Assembly: GCA_943735955.1 (NCBI GenBank)
Contig: OX030961.1
Location: 4,728,420-4,792,419 of the forward strand
Length of the DNA stretch: 64,000 nt
Direction of reading: 5' to 3'
From: Piscicola geometra
Taxonomy: Eukaryota; Annelida; Clitellata; Hirudinida; Piscicolidae
The notes under the pieces are model-generated. The model searched no databases and was not told the DNA's origin. It saw nothing but the letters and a program-made list of their open reading frames with translations. The stretch's first letter is position 1; each line of letters begins with the position of its first letter. This document shows, in pieces, positions 1 through 13,900 of the stretch. Made by a program: the position numbers and the translations under genes.

Positions 1-442
1 GGAAAGACATCTGGAATTGAAATAGAAAAATATTTATTTATTGCTCAAAGCCGAATAAAAGTTAGAAATCGATTTTGTCTATTATATGTGAAATTTCTCC
101 TTTATAATTCTATCCAATATTACAGAATAATTTGAAAAAACTTCATACCTTTATCTCTTTTTTTTTCAAAATCTCTGTTAGTCACAAAAATAATTATCAA
201 ATATCGCCATTAATAACAAACCTTTGAACAAAAGCTACTGAAATAATAATTTGAAAAATATATTTCTTTGTTATAATTTATTCATTTAATTTTAATTTTT
301 TAGACATTCAAATATAATTATTTTTCAAATCTGTTTTATTTTAGTATTTTATGCATCTATTTAAACCACTGGTTCATTGAGAATTCAACCGGACCTTTAA
401 ATAAAACTTTTGAAATTCTTTTAAAACACTTATTGAAGAAAA
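1..442. other. AT-rich upstream region, no gene seen
   Basis: Very AT-rich sequence before the start codon of the coactosin-like gene. It presumably holds the promoter and 5' UTR of that gene. I see no clear TATA box at a convincing distance and no conserved coding segment on either strand. Confidence 0.5.
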
Positions 443-2967
<2,525 letters not shown>

Positions 2968-3167
2968 TTCTATAATGCCTCATTTAGAATCATAAATCAG
3001 TATAAGATTCGTAAAATCAGCATTTTCCACTGATATTCCTGTCGCCTGTCCTTCACATTCTGCTTTGCTTTCAATGCCAATTTTTATGTTTTATCCAATT
3101 TTTGATACGATTTCTTTTTTAAATTTGCCAGTTTTCAAGATCTTATTTTCTATTCATATAATATATT

Positions 3168-3309
3168 GGTAGTTGCCGCGATACTAAGGGGGTCCTGGGA
3201 TCCAGACCCCCCTCTTTTTGGTATTGAGGGGTCTATCTTGATGGTAGTGACCCTAGAACGCCCCCTAAGATTTGCAGCAGATCGCTGCGCCTGCTAGTAG
3301 CTACCTACT
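3168..3309. repeat. GC-rich imperfect palindrome (possible fold-back element)
   Basis: A patch of about 140 bp, GC-rich against an AT-rich background. The left arm (ACTAAGGGGGTCCTGGGATC) and the reverse complement of the right arm (TCTTAGGGGGCGTTCTAGGG) resemble each other, and GGTAG/CTACC lie near the outer ends. It sits in the 3' flank of the coactosin gene, probably inside the 3' UTR if the AATAAA at 3386 is used. It could be a MITE-like fold-back element. No clean target-site duplication was identified. Confidence 0.4.
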
Positions 3310-3385
3310 TTTTTTGACATTCCATTATTACTTTCTTTTGATATATATGTGAAATTGTATACATTTCAATTTAGTTGTGGTGATA

Positions 3386-3391
3386 AATAAA
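3386..3391 (+). promoter_or_regulatory. polyadenylation signal AATAAA (coactosin-like gene)
   Basis: Canonical AATAAA about 420 nt after the coactosin stop, before the start of the Snail-family gene. A second AATAAA follows at about 3405. Confidence 0.5.
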
Positions 3392-3585
3392 TGTTTGATA
3401 AACAAATAAATAGTTTTTTTTAAAATTAGATAATACGCGCTTCAAGTCGTCACGTAGCAATGGTAACAGTTACCCGCAGGGTACGTCACTTGTATTGAGT
3501 GGAAGATTGAGTGTTTGTTTGATTTAAAAGCGAAAAAAATATTTCTTAGGTGGTTTGATTTAAAGTCAAAGTTAATCTCTCAAAA

Positions 3586-6113
3586 ATGCCTAAAAGCTTC
3601 ATGCATTCTTTTAGAGGTTACAGGAAACAGGAATATGACAATCCAAAAGGTTGGTCTGCTTTGAAATATTCCTAGCTATATAGAGATTCAGTATTGTAAA
3701 ACTTTAAAAAATTATTGTTTCGTTTTATAGTTATAACAATAGTATTTTATTTTTATTTTAAGAAAAAGACAAAACTTTACCGTTGAGTTGGACAAGATCA
3801 GGTCAGACTTTAAGGTCTATCAACAAAGATTCTAAACATGCCGGAGCTGTTTTAAAACCGAAATTATCTCAGAAGTTGAGTCAAAATTCACGTTACTACC
3901 GAAAACGAGCCAAATGTACATCATTTTTCAACAAAAAGACCGTTATTAATTATAGTTTCATCAAAAGCACACGACTATCTAGTTCAAGAAAGTTTTCAAG
4001 AAATGATCTGATGGATAAACTATCACTAGTTACACGATTTCAACTCATGAATAAGTATAAGAGTAAGCAACTTCACTACAATGGATTTCCCATCCCATCT
4101 ATGTAAGTTAAAATATAATATAAGCACTCAGCCTCTATTCTTTTTCAGCTTTTCATTTCAATTTTCAATCTTCCAAACAGAAAAAAGGCGTTCAAGATTG
4201 AATCAAATTGTCGAATAAGTACTGACCTGGACATGCTCTTGCTGAGCACTGACAAAGACTTTGCAGGCGTATATAAGAGCTGGAGGAGTATGAGAGAAGC
4301 CATTTCTATCTGCCAAAACTTCAAGGCATGTCATTGTATGTCGGTGCGAAATTATACACATTTTAGCACTTTCATATTTTTACAATTCACTATTTTATAA
4401 TAATTTTCCAGGAAGTTGATAAAAATTCCAAAACTAAGCCTAATCATGCATGGCTGAAAATGTTTGGGAGAAACAATATCGCATCGAATAGCCACCGACG
4501 CGATGGTAAAGAGGATACGCCTGCTGTACCTTTTCTAGCACCGACTTTAAACTTCTTCAAGACGCCAACTTACACACGTTTCAATAAAACTAGCAAAGAC
4601 GAAAATTCCATTTTTCAGACCTTTTCAAGAAAGCCAAATAATAGCCACAAAAATGCCATTAATAACAAAAGTAGACTGATAGTTCTTAAACCAGCGACTC
4701 AATTCAATGCAACAACCAACGATAAGCAAGTAAAGATTGATTTTCCGAACGCTTTTTCTAGCCATTATAAAACAACCATTTTTCCAAGTCCCTACCAAGT
4801 TTCGAAGAAGTCGATCATCATCAGACATAAGCAAACGCCAAGTCATGCTGATGATACAGACGACAAAAAGTCTCTGAAAGACTCACTTAGTTTTACGAAA
4901 CCTTTACACTCTTCTTTGTTTTCACAAATTTCATTTCAAAAGTCTCTTACGAACTCTACAACTACACTCAGTAATATTGCCACCTCCTGTCTTTCGAACA
5001 ACAACAACAACACTCTTCCCATCATCAACAACAGCCCTCCACACCTTGCAAGCAACAAGCCTTGGTCTTTTTTCCGGATTAGCAATGGAAGTGTCACACC
5101 AATATTCTTGATTCCAACCACCGGCCATTCAACACAACCCACCACCACAACTACAACACGCGCATTAATCCACACAACAACCAGTACAATATCAGCCACC
5201 AATACAACATCAAGCACCATACAATCTCCAGTACAGTTTTCAACTCTAAACTGGCTACCAAAACATACGACCGAACCACAATCACTCACTCATCGAATTA
5301 TCATCTCGAATTCATCTTCATCTTCTTCTTCTTCATTCCAAAGCAATTCTGCTTTCACCACTGCTAACTCTAATATTGTGACCAACAGACTGATAAATCT
5401 ATTCTTTTTCAACCAAAAACTTACTGCAAATCGAGCCGAGAATAATTACGACAGCAACACCAAAAATCTTCTCTCACAACACTGTCTTCTTCAAAACAAC
5501 ACCAGCAATAAGATCTTCAATTTTAAATCCGAAGTTTCAAACCACAACAACAGCAGCAACAACGCTACAGAGTTGGACAAGCTGGTGAAAAGCTGTCACG
5601 AATTTGTATACGACAACCAGGGTATGCAGATTCACCGTTGCAAGTCGTGCAGCAAACTCTTCAGCACTTTCAAGGCATTCTGCTCCCACATCATGTCCAG
5701 CCACAACCAAGCCAAGAACCGGTAGAAAACGTCTATTAATTAATTCATTCACTAATTCGAATATTATTCATAATTTCAATTTTTAAAATAACTTTTAAAA
5801 CTGATTGATCGACACACACACCACCGAGGAATCCACCACTACTGTTGCTCGCAGATGCACAGTGTGTCACAAACACTTTTCCCGCTCATGGCTTCTGAAA
5901 GGACACATGCGAACACACACGGGTGAACGGCCCTACAAGTGCCACCACCCCGGCTGCAACAAAGCCTTTGCCGACAAGTCGAACCTTCGTTCACACATCC
6001 TCATCCATACGGTCGTTGGCAAGAAGTTCGTGTGCCCGCGGTGCCATCGAGCTTTCGCCCAGAAGAGGTATCTGCACAAACACCAGTTCGAGGTGTGCAA
6101 GTTTGCCACGTAA
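3586..6113 (+). CDS. Snail-family C2H2 zinc-finger transcription factor
   Basis: Exons 3586-3649, 3763-4102, 4181-4343, 4412-5721 and 5855-6113 join in frame to 711 aa. The N-terminus [14 protein letters not shown] resembles the SNAG co-repressor motif (MPRSFLV-type) of Snail, Gfi and Scratch. The middle (about 190-590) is disordered and rich in Asn, Ser and Thr. Four fingers end the protein: finger 1 (C599, C602, H615, H620, with the Snail-like STF), finger 2 (C627, C630, H643, H647, motif [14 protein letters not shown]), finger 3 (C655, C660, H673, H677, motif [10 protein letters not shown]) and finger 4 (C686, C689, H702, C707). FSRxWLLxGHxRTH and FADxSNLRxH are Snail/Scratch signatures. 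The family represses E-box genes in the nucleus during epithelial-mesenchymal and neural development. Odd points: the usual Snail finger with the ALKMHIRTH signature is absent, and finger 3 has four rather than two residues between its cysteines. The exon 3 donor (4344) is the least certain junction. Confidence 0.82.
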
Positions 6114-6654
6114 TTTTAGCTATTCGTTGTGGCCTTGGGTTGGCTTAGACTTTCATTTAAGTAGGTATGGATGGGAGTTTATAAAGTTGTGCATTTGTTT
6201 AAGGAAAATCTTAATCATAAATTAAGTTTTAATAAAGTTAATAACCTATCGATTTCAATGATTTTTTAAAATTTATTTTACTTATGTTAATATATATATA
6301 TTTATTGCCCTTCATCTAATTTTGAGTATTTCGACAATCTGCACCTTTAAATGTGATATATGTGAATTCCTAAACTTCAAACGGCTTGATTTATTTGGAA
6401 TATTTTGTCTTTATTCTAGGAAATGAAATGTATTTTTGAGTTATTTATTTTCAAGAAAATACAGATATGTAGATACAAACTTGAAGAAAATATTCTTTTT
6501 GAATCCAATATTCAATAAAAGACTTTAAAAAACTTGATTTTTATTAAAACATAAATCTTTTTCATTTATCAAACTTGAAATAATTATGCTATTAATGCTA
6601 AAAAAACAACTCAATAGTTTTAATTTTAAATCCAGTTTCAAAAAAAAGATAAAA
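6114..6654. other. convergent 3' region between the Snail-family gene and NXT
   Basis: AT-rich 3' flanks of two convergent genes. An AATAAA at 6231-6236 is about 120 nt after the Snail stop and is its likely polyadenylation signal. A TTTATT near 6540 is a possible signal for the minus-strand NXT gene. No coding sequence was seen. Confidence 0.6.
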
Positions 6655-7227
6655 TCATTGGAGGAAACGGAAACAGTCAGTTTTGACCTTCCATTCTGTC
6701 TCTAATGCTGTTACAAGGAAGCTTTGGTAGAAATACTTGCTCTTGTCATCGCCCCATTCTACAGACCCTGACACCCCTATTAGAAAAGTGGACTGGCCTC
6801 CTGTTAATGAGTCTGTGAAGTGTTGATGAGACTGATTGCCAAACTAAGTTTTTAAAAGTTTCATAACTTAATTTTTTAAAAAAAGTGGCTCTCAAATTAC
6901 CATTCAATGGTTGAGAATCCAGAGTCTCTATAATGTGTTTGGAGGTGGGAAGGGCTTGATGGAATTTTGAAATCTCCTGACTACCTTCCACTGCATTCCC
7001 TCCCCACACCAAATTGGCATCATCACAATATAACTTTGAAACTACCTTTATTGAGAGTTTGTTGATGAATATTGCAAAAATATATCCTTTTTCAAAGTTA
7101 TGATTTTCAAATGTTAAAACTTGTATTGTAATGTTCTAATGATACTCACATGTCTACTTTTGTCAAACTTTTCGTAATATAATTTTACAAAATTTTCTGC
7201 TCCATCACATGCCATAGATAATCTCAT
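6655..7227 (-). CDS. NTF2-related export protein (NXT1/NXT2, p15)
   Basis: Minus-strand exons 7227-7150, 7045-6901 and 6800-6655 join in frame to 122 aa. The protein contains AENFVKLYYEKFD, SKLYxDxANLVWGGNAVEG and a C-terminus WKVKTDCFRF. These align in order with the NXT family (EEFVNVYY, LVWNGNAVSG, WKIASDCFRF). NXT forms a heterodimer with NXF1/TAP through an NTF2-like fold and carries mRNA through the nuclear pore. Human NXT1 is 140 aa, so this model is slightly short at the N-terminus. An acceptor-like CAG just upstream of the chosen ATG leaves open a further 5' exon; a second ATG lies four codons in. The gene converges on the Snail gene and is divergent from ALDH16A1. Confidence 0.82.
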
Positions 7228-7925
7228 TTTGTATTCCTGTTTGATTAAATTTGGAGAATATTAGGATAAAATTAACAGGGGTGATATGCAACAAAAACAT
7301 GCCTATCAAAATGGAAATAAAAAGAAGGATGCAAACCATAAAAGACGAAGAATGTTGAAAATGAAATCACCAGGAAAGAGAAAAAGAGGAAAATCATGAA
7401 AGGGGGTACATGTACATGATGAGAGAAGATATGAAAAATGTCGGAACATGAGAAAGGGATGTGGTGAATAGAAAAAAAAAGATTTATTCCCTGTATCGAC
7501 CCAAAACCATTAGGCACTAATGAAAAGGGCCAAATCATTTGGCCCAAATGGGAGAAGAAGAAAGTAAAAGATTATTAAGTTTGGAAAAATGTGTGAATGA
7601 AATAAAAAGTTTATTATTTAATATTTATTTATTAAAAAACAACATGCCTCGTTCAAAGACATTCTTTTTTTTAAATATTTTCTTCGTGAATATTCTCGGA
7701 GACGAAAGTTTTCAGTCTAAAAGTGAATTTAATATATTTTTAAAACAGGACTAAGTGTATCACATATATATATAGTATTATAAGTAAATACCTATATTAT
7801 GCACTATATTCATATTCATATAGTATAATATTATATATATATGGATATACTACAGACAACCATATATTGTGTCTTTGGTAGAAAGTTCACTTCTGTCCTG
7901 GTTACTTTTATAACTTTTATAAACT
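7228..7925. promoter_or_regulatory. divergent intergenic region between NXT (-) and ALDH16A1 (+)
   Basis: About 700 bp separates the two start codons, which face away from each other, so both promoters should lie here. The sequence is purine/pyrimidine skewed and ends in TA-rich repeats around 7765-7850. I see no convincing TATA/initiator pair, and the short open frames here show no family resemblance. Confidence 0.45.
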
Positions 7926-10900
7926 ATGTCAGATATCGTACCATCTCCTAATTTAAATACAGAATTAATTAGAAAAACTTTTGAAAAATTAGACTACGGT
8001 TCGGTTCTTATATCAGACAAAGTGGCGAAAGTAATTTATCATTTTTCCTTCCTACTTTTTCGTAACATATATTATATAATCTATATATAATCTATATTAT
8101 AGATTCTAGATCATATTAATTAACTATCCTAAAATGAAATGAGATAATCTTTTTTTATTTTAAAGGAATATTTGCATGGAATGAGCTATCCCGGTATAGT
8201 AAAAAAAATATTATAAATAATTACACTGGTTTGCATTTTTGGTGGTTTGTATATCATTAAACAACCAACTTCGTTTACTCATTATTTGCATAAGATAAAT
8301 TGGCAACTACTTCAGAGAGAGATTTGGAACTGATATTTAAAGAGGCATCAGAGGCATTCAAGAAATGGAGTTCTGAGTCATCTCACTATAGCGCCACCAT
8401 TCTATACAAGTGACTTTCATTTCAAAGTATTCTCTATTATCTGAGGGCTTTTGTAGGGAAAAACTTAGAAATTAGTTTAATGTGAACAATATTATGTGTA
8501 ATTCATTAAGAATTAATTTAAGTTAATGAAGCATTGATGTACCATATTTTCTGGGGTTCTTTATTATTTAAAAAAAGAGATATCCATCTTATGTATGTAA
8601 AAAATAGATTTTTTTAAAAATAACTTAGTAAATCTGTTAATTTTATTTCATTAAATAGCGTTATTATTTTTAAAATGATTAATATAATACAAAAAAAACA
8701 ATATAGTAAATTAAAAAGAGCATGCAACAACAACTGGTTAAATAAACATTACAGTAAAATTTATTGATGATAATTATAATAATAATAATGCCTTTTTATA
8801 ATGCACATTACTGAGGTGCCACTCACATGAAATAAGTTGTGAAACACTGCATCATATACACTAGGTATAGTTCACGGTTGGCTCAAAAGGTATTCGAACT
8901 AACGACTTTTAAGTTGCACGTCCAATGACTTTAGCATCTAAGCCAACCCGCTTGACGATTCCATGACAGTTTATTTGGCTCTGCTTCAACATCAGAAAAC
9001 CAGTTGTACTCTTCTGTTAAGTGCCATTGATGCAGAATGCTGTTAAGAAAAATGTTTTCATCATCACAGGGCTCGCCCTGTCGGGGCCATTGGGGTCAAA
9101 AGAATCCTAATTGGCCCCAATAAATTTTATTTTGAATTTTTTAGATGTTTTTTTGTCTAAAGGGATCTCATGGGAAAAAGTTGTTATTGAAAAGTTGTGC
9201 CTATTAAAATTATTATTAAATAATAACATGATAAATAATAAATATTTAAAAAAATTATTAAAAGTATTAAATGCTTAAGATAGAGAAACAATTAAATATT
9301 TAATAAAAAATAAAAGAAATTTCCAGTATTTAGACTAAAGGAAAATACAATTCGAGCAGAGTAGTATGTTTGGAAAAAAAAGTCATTTAATCAACTCTTT
9401 CAACCGCCACAGCCTAGCTCGTCATGTGCAACAGCATGCTAGATTGTTTGCCACCCTCGATTCCAAACAAACGGGCAGGCCAATAATGGAGACAGAAGCT
9501 TACGTTGCTGAGGCTGTTAGGTGGGTGGATATGGTTGTGTGGAAACACTCTTTAGAAAAAAACACAAGCAAAACTACTACCAGTTTTTCATTACAGTCAC
9601 TTGCACACTACAGACACTTAATTATTTTTTCATCTTCCTTAGATAGTCAAATTTATGCTGATGACTCATATTTATACATCTTTTACTGACTCTTTTCTCG
9701 ACCTTGCTGTTAATAAAATAACTCTCTGTTTTAAATCTATAATTTCTTGGGCTTCATCTATGTTTCCCAAGCTAAACCCTGACAACTTTGAACTTATCAT
9801 TTTCAATAGAACATCCAAATCTTTACTATCCATTCCTTCTTTAGTTTTGCCTCCCGTCATCATTATCTTTCAACCCTTCATCTTCTATACGTAGCCTTGG
9901 TTTTATCTTCGATTCTAACCTGTCTTCAGCTTCTCAAATTCTATTTGTTTCTAAATCTTGGTATTTCCACATTCGTCTTTTTTATGGAATTCTTTACCCT
10001 CTTTAACTTCAACTTTAAGTCACTCATAGCTTTCCGTCCTGGCCTGAAGACGTATTTGTTCGGAATGTGATGGCTGAAAGCTTTTGTTCACTTCGTAAAT
10101 AAGCGAAGTACAAATAATTAGCGATTGATTGATTGATTGACTTGGTTCAACATCTATTTTTTTCAAATTTCAAGCAATGTAACGAATACCTAAATGGCTT
10201 TCCAACAAAATTGATATTTGCATAACAACACAAGCAAAACTACTACCAGTTTTTCATTACAGTCACTTGCACACTACAGACATTTATACCACTATGCTGG
10301 TTGGGCTTCTTTGCAGCAAACTGAAATGAAGGAGTGGGAGCCGATTGGTTTGTCATTAATCGTTGATTCATCCATTTATATGGTTCTTCTTCCATTCGGT
10401 CACTCATTTTTATTAAGTTGTAAAAAAATTATTTTTTAATTGTCCATAAATTGATCAAATAAATCCCTAGGTGTATGTGCCATCATAGAAGAACCGTATT
10501 TTTTAAAGAATCTTGTCAGCGAAGTAGCGCCTGCTCTTGCAATGGGGAACGTGATAGTGTTATTCAGTAAACAAAGAAGATACAATCTCTTTGCTGATGT
10601 GTGCAAGGAGGCTGGCCTGCCATCTGGTGTCTTTCAAATTCAGCCCGTTGACCTCTACGTTCTTTGTAATCTAGTTTCTCATCCTCTAGTCGACAAAGTT
10701 GTTCATTCCGGTTATATTTCTGTGAGTATACTTGAGTGCATGGCCTAAACACGTGGGTTTTATTTGTAGATTGCGCGTATGGTTTTTTTCTTTTTCGATA
10801 ATGTTTGTGTTTCGGTAATAGAGCCCACAACATCGATACACAGGACATTTTGCGTAAAAGATTGGCTGGTTATGGCAAGAGTCTCTCACTACATCTTCCC

Positions 10901-13900
10901 GTGAGCTCACTAGTGGTGGTGCTGGAAGAAGCTGACTTGGACGCGGTGGTAGAAGCAGTGTGTTGTGGCCAGACCTTGGAAGAAGGTGCTAAAATCTTAG
11001 TGCAGGAGTCAGTCTATGAGAAGCTAATCGGAATGATCAAAGAAAAAATGGCCAAGATAAGAATTGGTGTGTGTTTTGTGTGCGTGTGTTTGTGCGTGTG
11101 TGTGTTTGTGTACGTGTGTTTATTTATGGTGCACCACAGGTAACGAACTAGACAAGACTGTCGACCTCACTACTCCATACTTTTTAGATTCAAAAAGATT
11201 AATATCTGAAGCAAAGCGGGAGGGTGCTCAGGTGAGGCAGGCCTTGAGAGTTGTTTATGCATGAATTCGGTGACCAGAAAGATGCGCAAAGAAAAAGGCG
11301 CACACAGCATGTTTAAAAAAAATGAAATAATGCATCATAATAATAATGCGTATTTTTAATGCGCCAAGGCACGAAACTGAAGCGCCACTCACACGACATA
11401 GGTCGTGAAACACCGCATCATATACACTAGGTATATGATAGCTCACCATTGGCTGAACAGGGATTCGAACTGGCGACCTTTAAGTTGCAGGTTCAATGAT
11501 TTTACTATCTAAGCCAACCCGCTCGCTAAAGTTTTCTGTTACACAGCCTTCATTTGAGTAGAGCAAGATGGAAGACACTGTGACAAAGATAATCTGCTGT
11601 GGTTTTGTTAAAAGCTGTAACCATAGCTGACTTCATCTCTGCTACCACTTTATTTTAACGAAATTTTTCTCAGTTTAAACGTAAAAGAGACCACAAAACA
11701 ATTTAAGACATAAATGTTTTCACAATATCTTTTTTCTATTGTTTTGATTTTACACCTTCCCCCTGCAGTCCGCAGAAAGATCACTACACATAATTGCACA
11801 CAGGTCTTCCAGGTAGATGATGAATATCACAGAGAAGATTTATTTGCTCCCACCCTGATCACCAACGTGCAACCCAGCTTTGCATTCATTAATGAACCAG
11901 TTAGAATACATTCTATCGAATCTGAATTTTAATGCTGCGTTTCTAGTCACTCAATCTTGATTTATTTTTTTACTTTTCTTCAAATCTCCAAACATGCATC
12001 CAGAATCATAACCGACTGCTGCCGACGATGACCTTCAGGACCGCCAAGGAAGCCGTCAACCTCGCCAACAACTGCAAATATGCACGAGCCGCAAGTGTTT
12101 GGAGTGAGAAGTTGTGTCAAGCCATTGAGGTGGCCATGCTCATCAAGGTGCCTATGTTTGTGCCGATGATGATGATGATGATGACGATGATAATGATGAT
12201 GATGACGATAATGATGAAACAGAAAGGCACGGTGTGGGTGAATGGGCATAACATTGAAGATGCGGCAGCCGGCGGCAAGAAGGCGTTGTACAACTACGTG
12301 CGTCTCAAGGGCGCCTCCCTCCCACGCCCTTTCGATGGAGACGTCACTAACTTTGGCGAACCTTCTTCCGGCCCACCACCTACCTCTGTTCTCTCTTTAA
12401 GGTTACAGATTTTGTGAGAATCGTCACATCTGTGTGCTTCAACCAATATCTGTCTCGATGCCTAGTCATATCAACGTTTACACACGTTAAACACACACAC
12501 TTTATCATTTTGTCTATGAGTCTTTCAACTTCTCATAAACGCACTGTGGCAGCATTGACAAGTCGTTGAAGGTCTTCTACGGAGGCTCTCAACACCGAGC
12601 CGACTCGAAAAAAAGTCGACCGGTGATGGTGGCCGACAAGGTGGTAGCTCAAGTTGCAGACGCAAACAGCAACGATATCAAGAGCGCTGTCGACGCTGCC
12701 AATAAAGCCTTACCAGGGTAAGTAGGGACAATACTTAGTAGGGTAGCTTGATTCATGTAATGCCATGTCCCCATGAACGGTTCAAACCTCAGCTGGAGCA
12801 AGCGAACCGGCCACAGCAGAGCTCAGGTGCTATACTGCGTAGCTGAAAAGTTGCGGCAGCGCAGAAATGAGATGCTGCAGTGTCTGATCTCAAATGACGC
12901 TCTAGAGGAAGGCAAGGCGCAGGAGCAGTTTGATGTCGCTGTTGAACGCCTCTACTACTGGGCAGCCTATGCCGACAAGTGTGGCGGAAGGGTGCAGGTG
13001 GGTGTTTCCGATGGTTTTATGTAATCTAGTCTATAGGCTATTTCAAACTATCCACCCAGGAAACCACCATGTATGGCTTCACCCTCCAAGTGAACGAACC
13101 AGTCGGCGTGATCGGTATCGTTTGTCCCGCTTCTGGCAGCTCCTTACTGGCCTTCGTGACCTTGTTTGCTGCGGCAATCAGTCGTTCCAATTGTGTTGTG
13201 ATGGTTCCTTGCCATGCAAACCCCCTGCCGGCCCTGATGATGTACCAGGTATCTGCTTTTCGAGATTTCACTTTATATTCCTGTATGTATACAATTCTGT
13301 AACTCATATGACATAATTAAATACATTTATTAAAAACTTTTAATTTCTGAGGTGGAATAAAATTTATAAGTAAAATTTATAAGAAGTAGAGCTATTCAAT
13401 AACATAAATAGGCAGTCAAATACGTATTTTGTTTAACAATCGATAAAATCGTGTTTTTGGAACTTGTTGCGCTAGTTTTAATTACTAATTTTTGCTAAAT
13501 ATATTTTCGTTAATGAGTTTTTATGTGACACATCACTAAATGATGATTCGGAAAAAAAATAATTTAAAAAATTCAAATTGGAGAAAAAAGCCATCTAATG
13601 CACTCTTAGGTGTTTGAAAGCTCGGACTTGCCAGCGGGAGTGGTTAACGTCGTTACAGGAGACTCTGATCATTTGACCAAATGTTTGACGCAGCACAGGG
13701 ATCTTCAAGGTTTCTTCTCTTTCTTCTAAAAGCTTTTTAAACATCATTTTCTATCTTCGCTACAACCCACACAAAGGATTGTGGTGCTTCAGCGGTTCAC
13801 CTGCCGCTCGCAAGTTCATCGACCTAGCTGTTGTGGACAGCCCCGTGCGAACCTGGATCGACTGTGGTCTCACTCGCAACTGGCTTGACGACAGACAAGC

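Noticed and set aside
4936..5289. Minus-strand 117-aa open frame
   Set aside because: Shadow of the Asn/Thr-rich coding exon of the Snail-family gene.
9060..9130. Small GGGGCC/GGCCCC inverted repeat in ALDH16A1 intron 3, resembling a terminator hairpin
   Set aside because: The stem is about 7 bp with a long loop, the setting is a eukaryotic intron, and nothing else supports a function.
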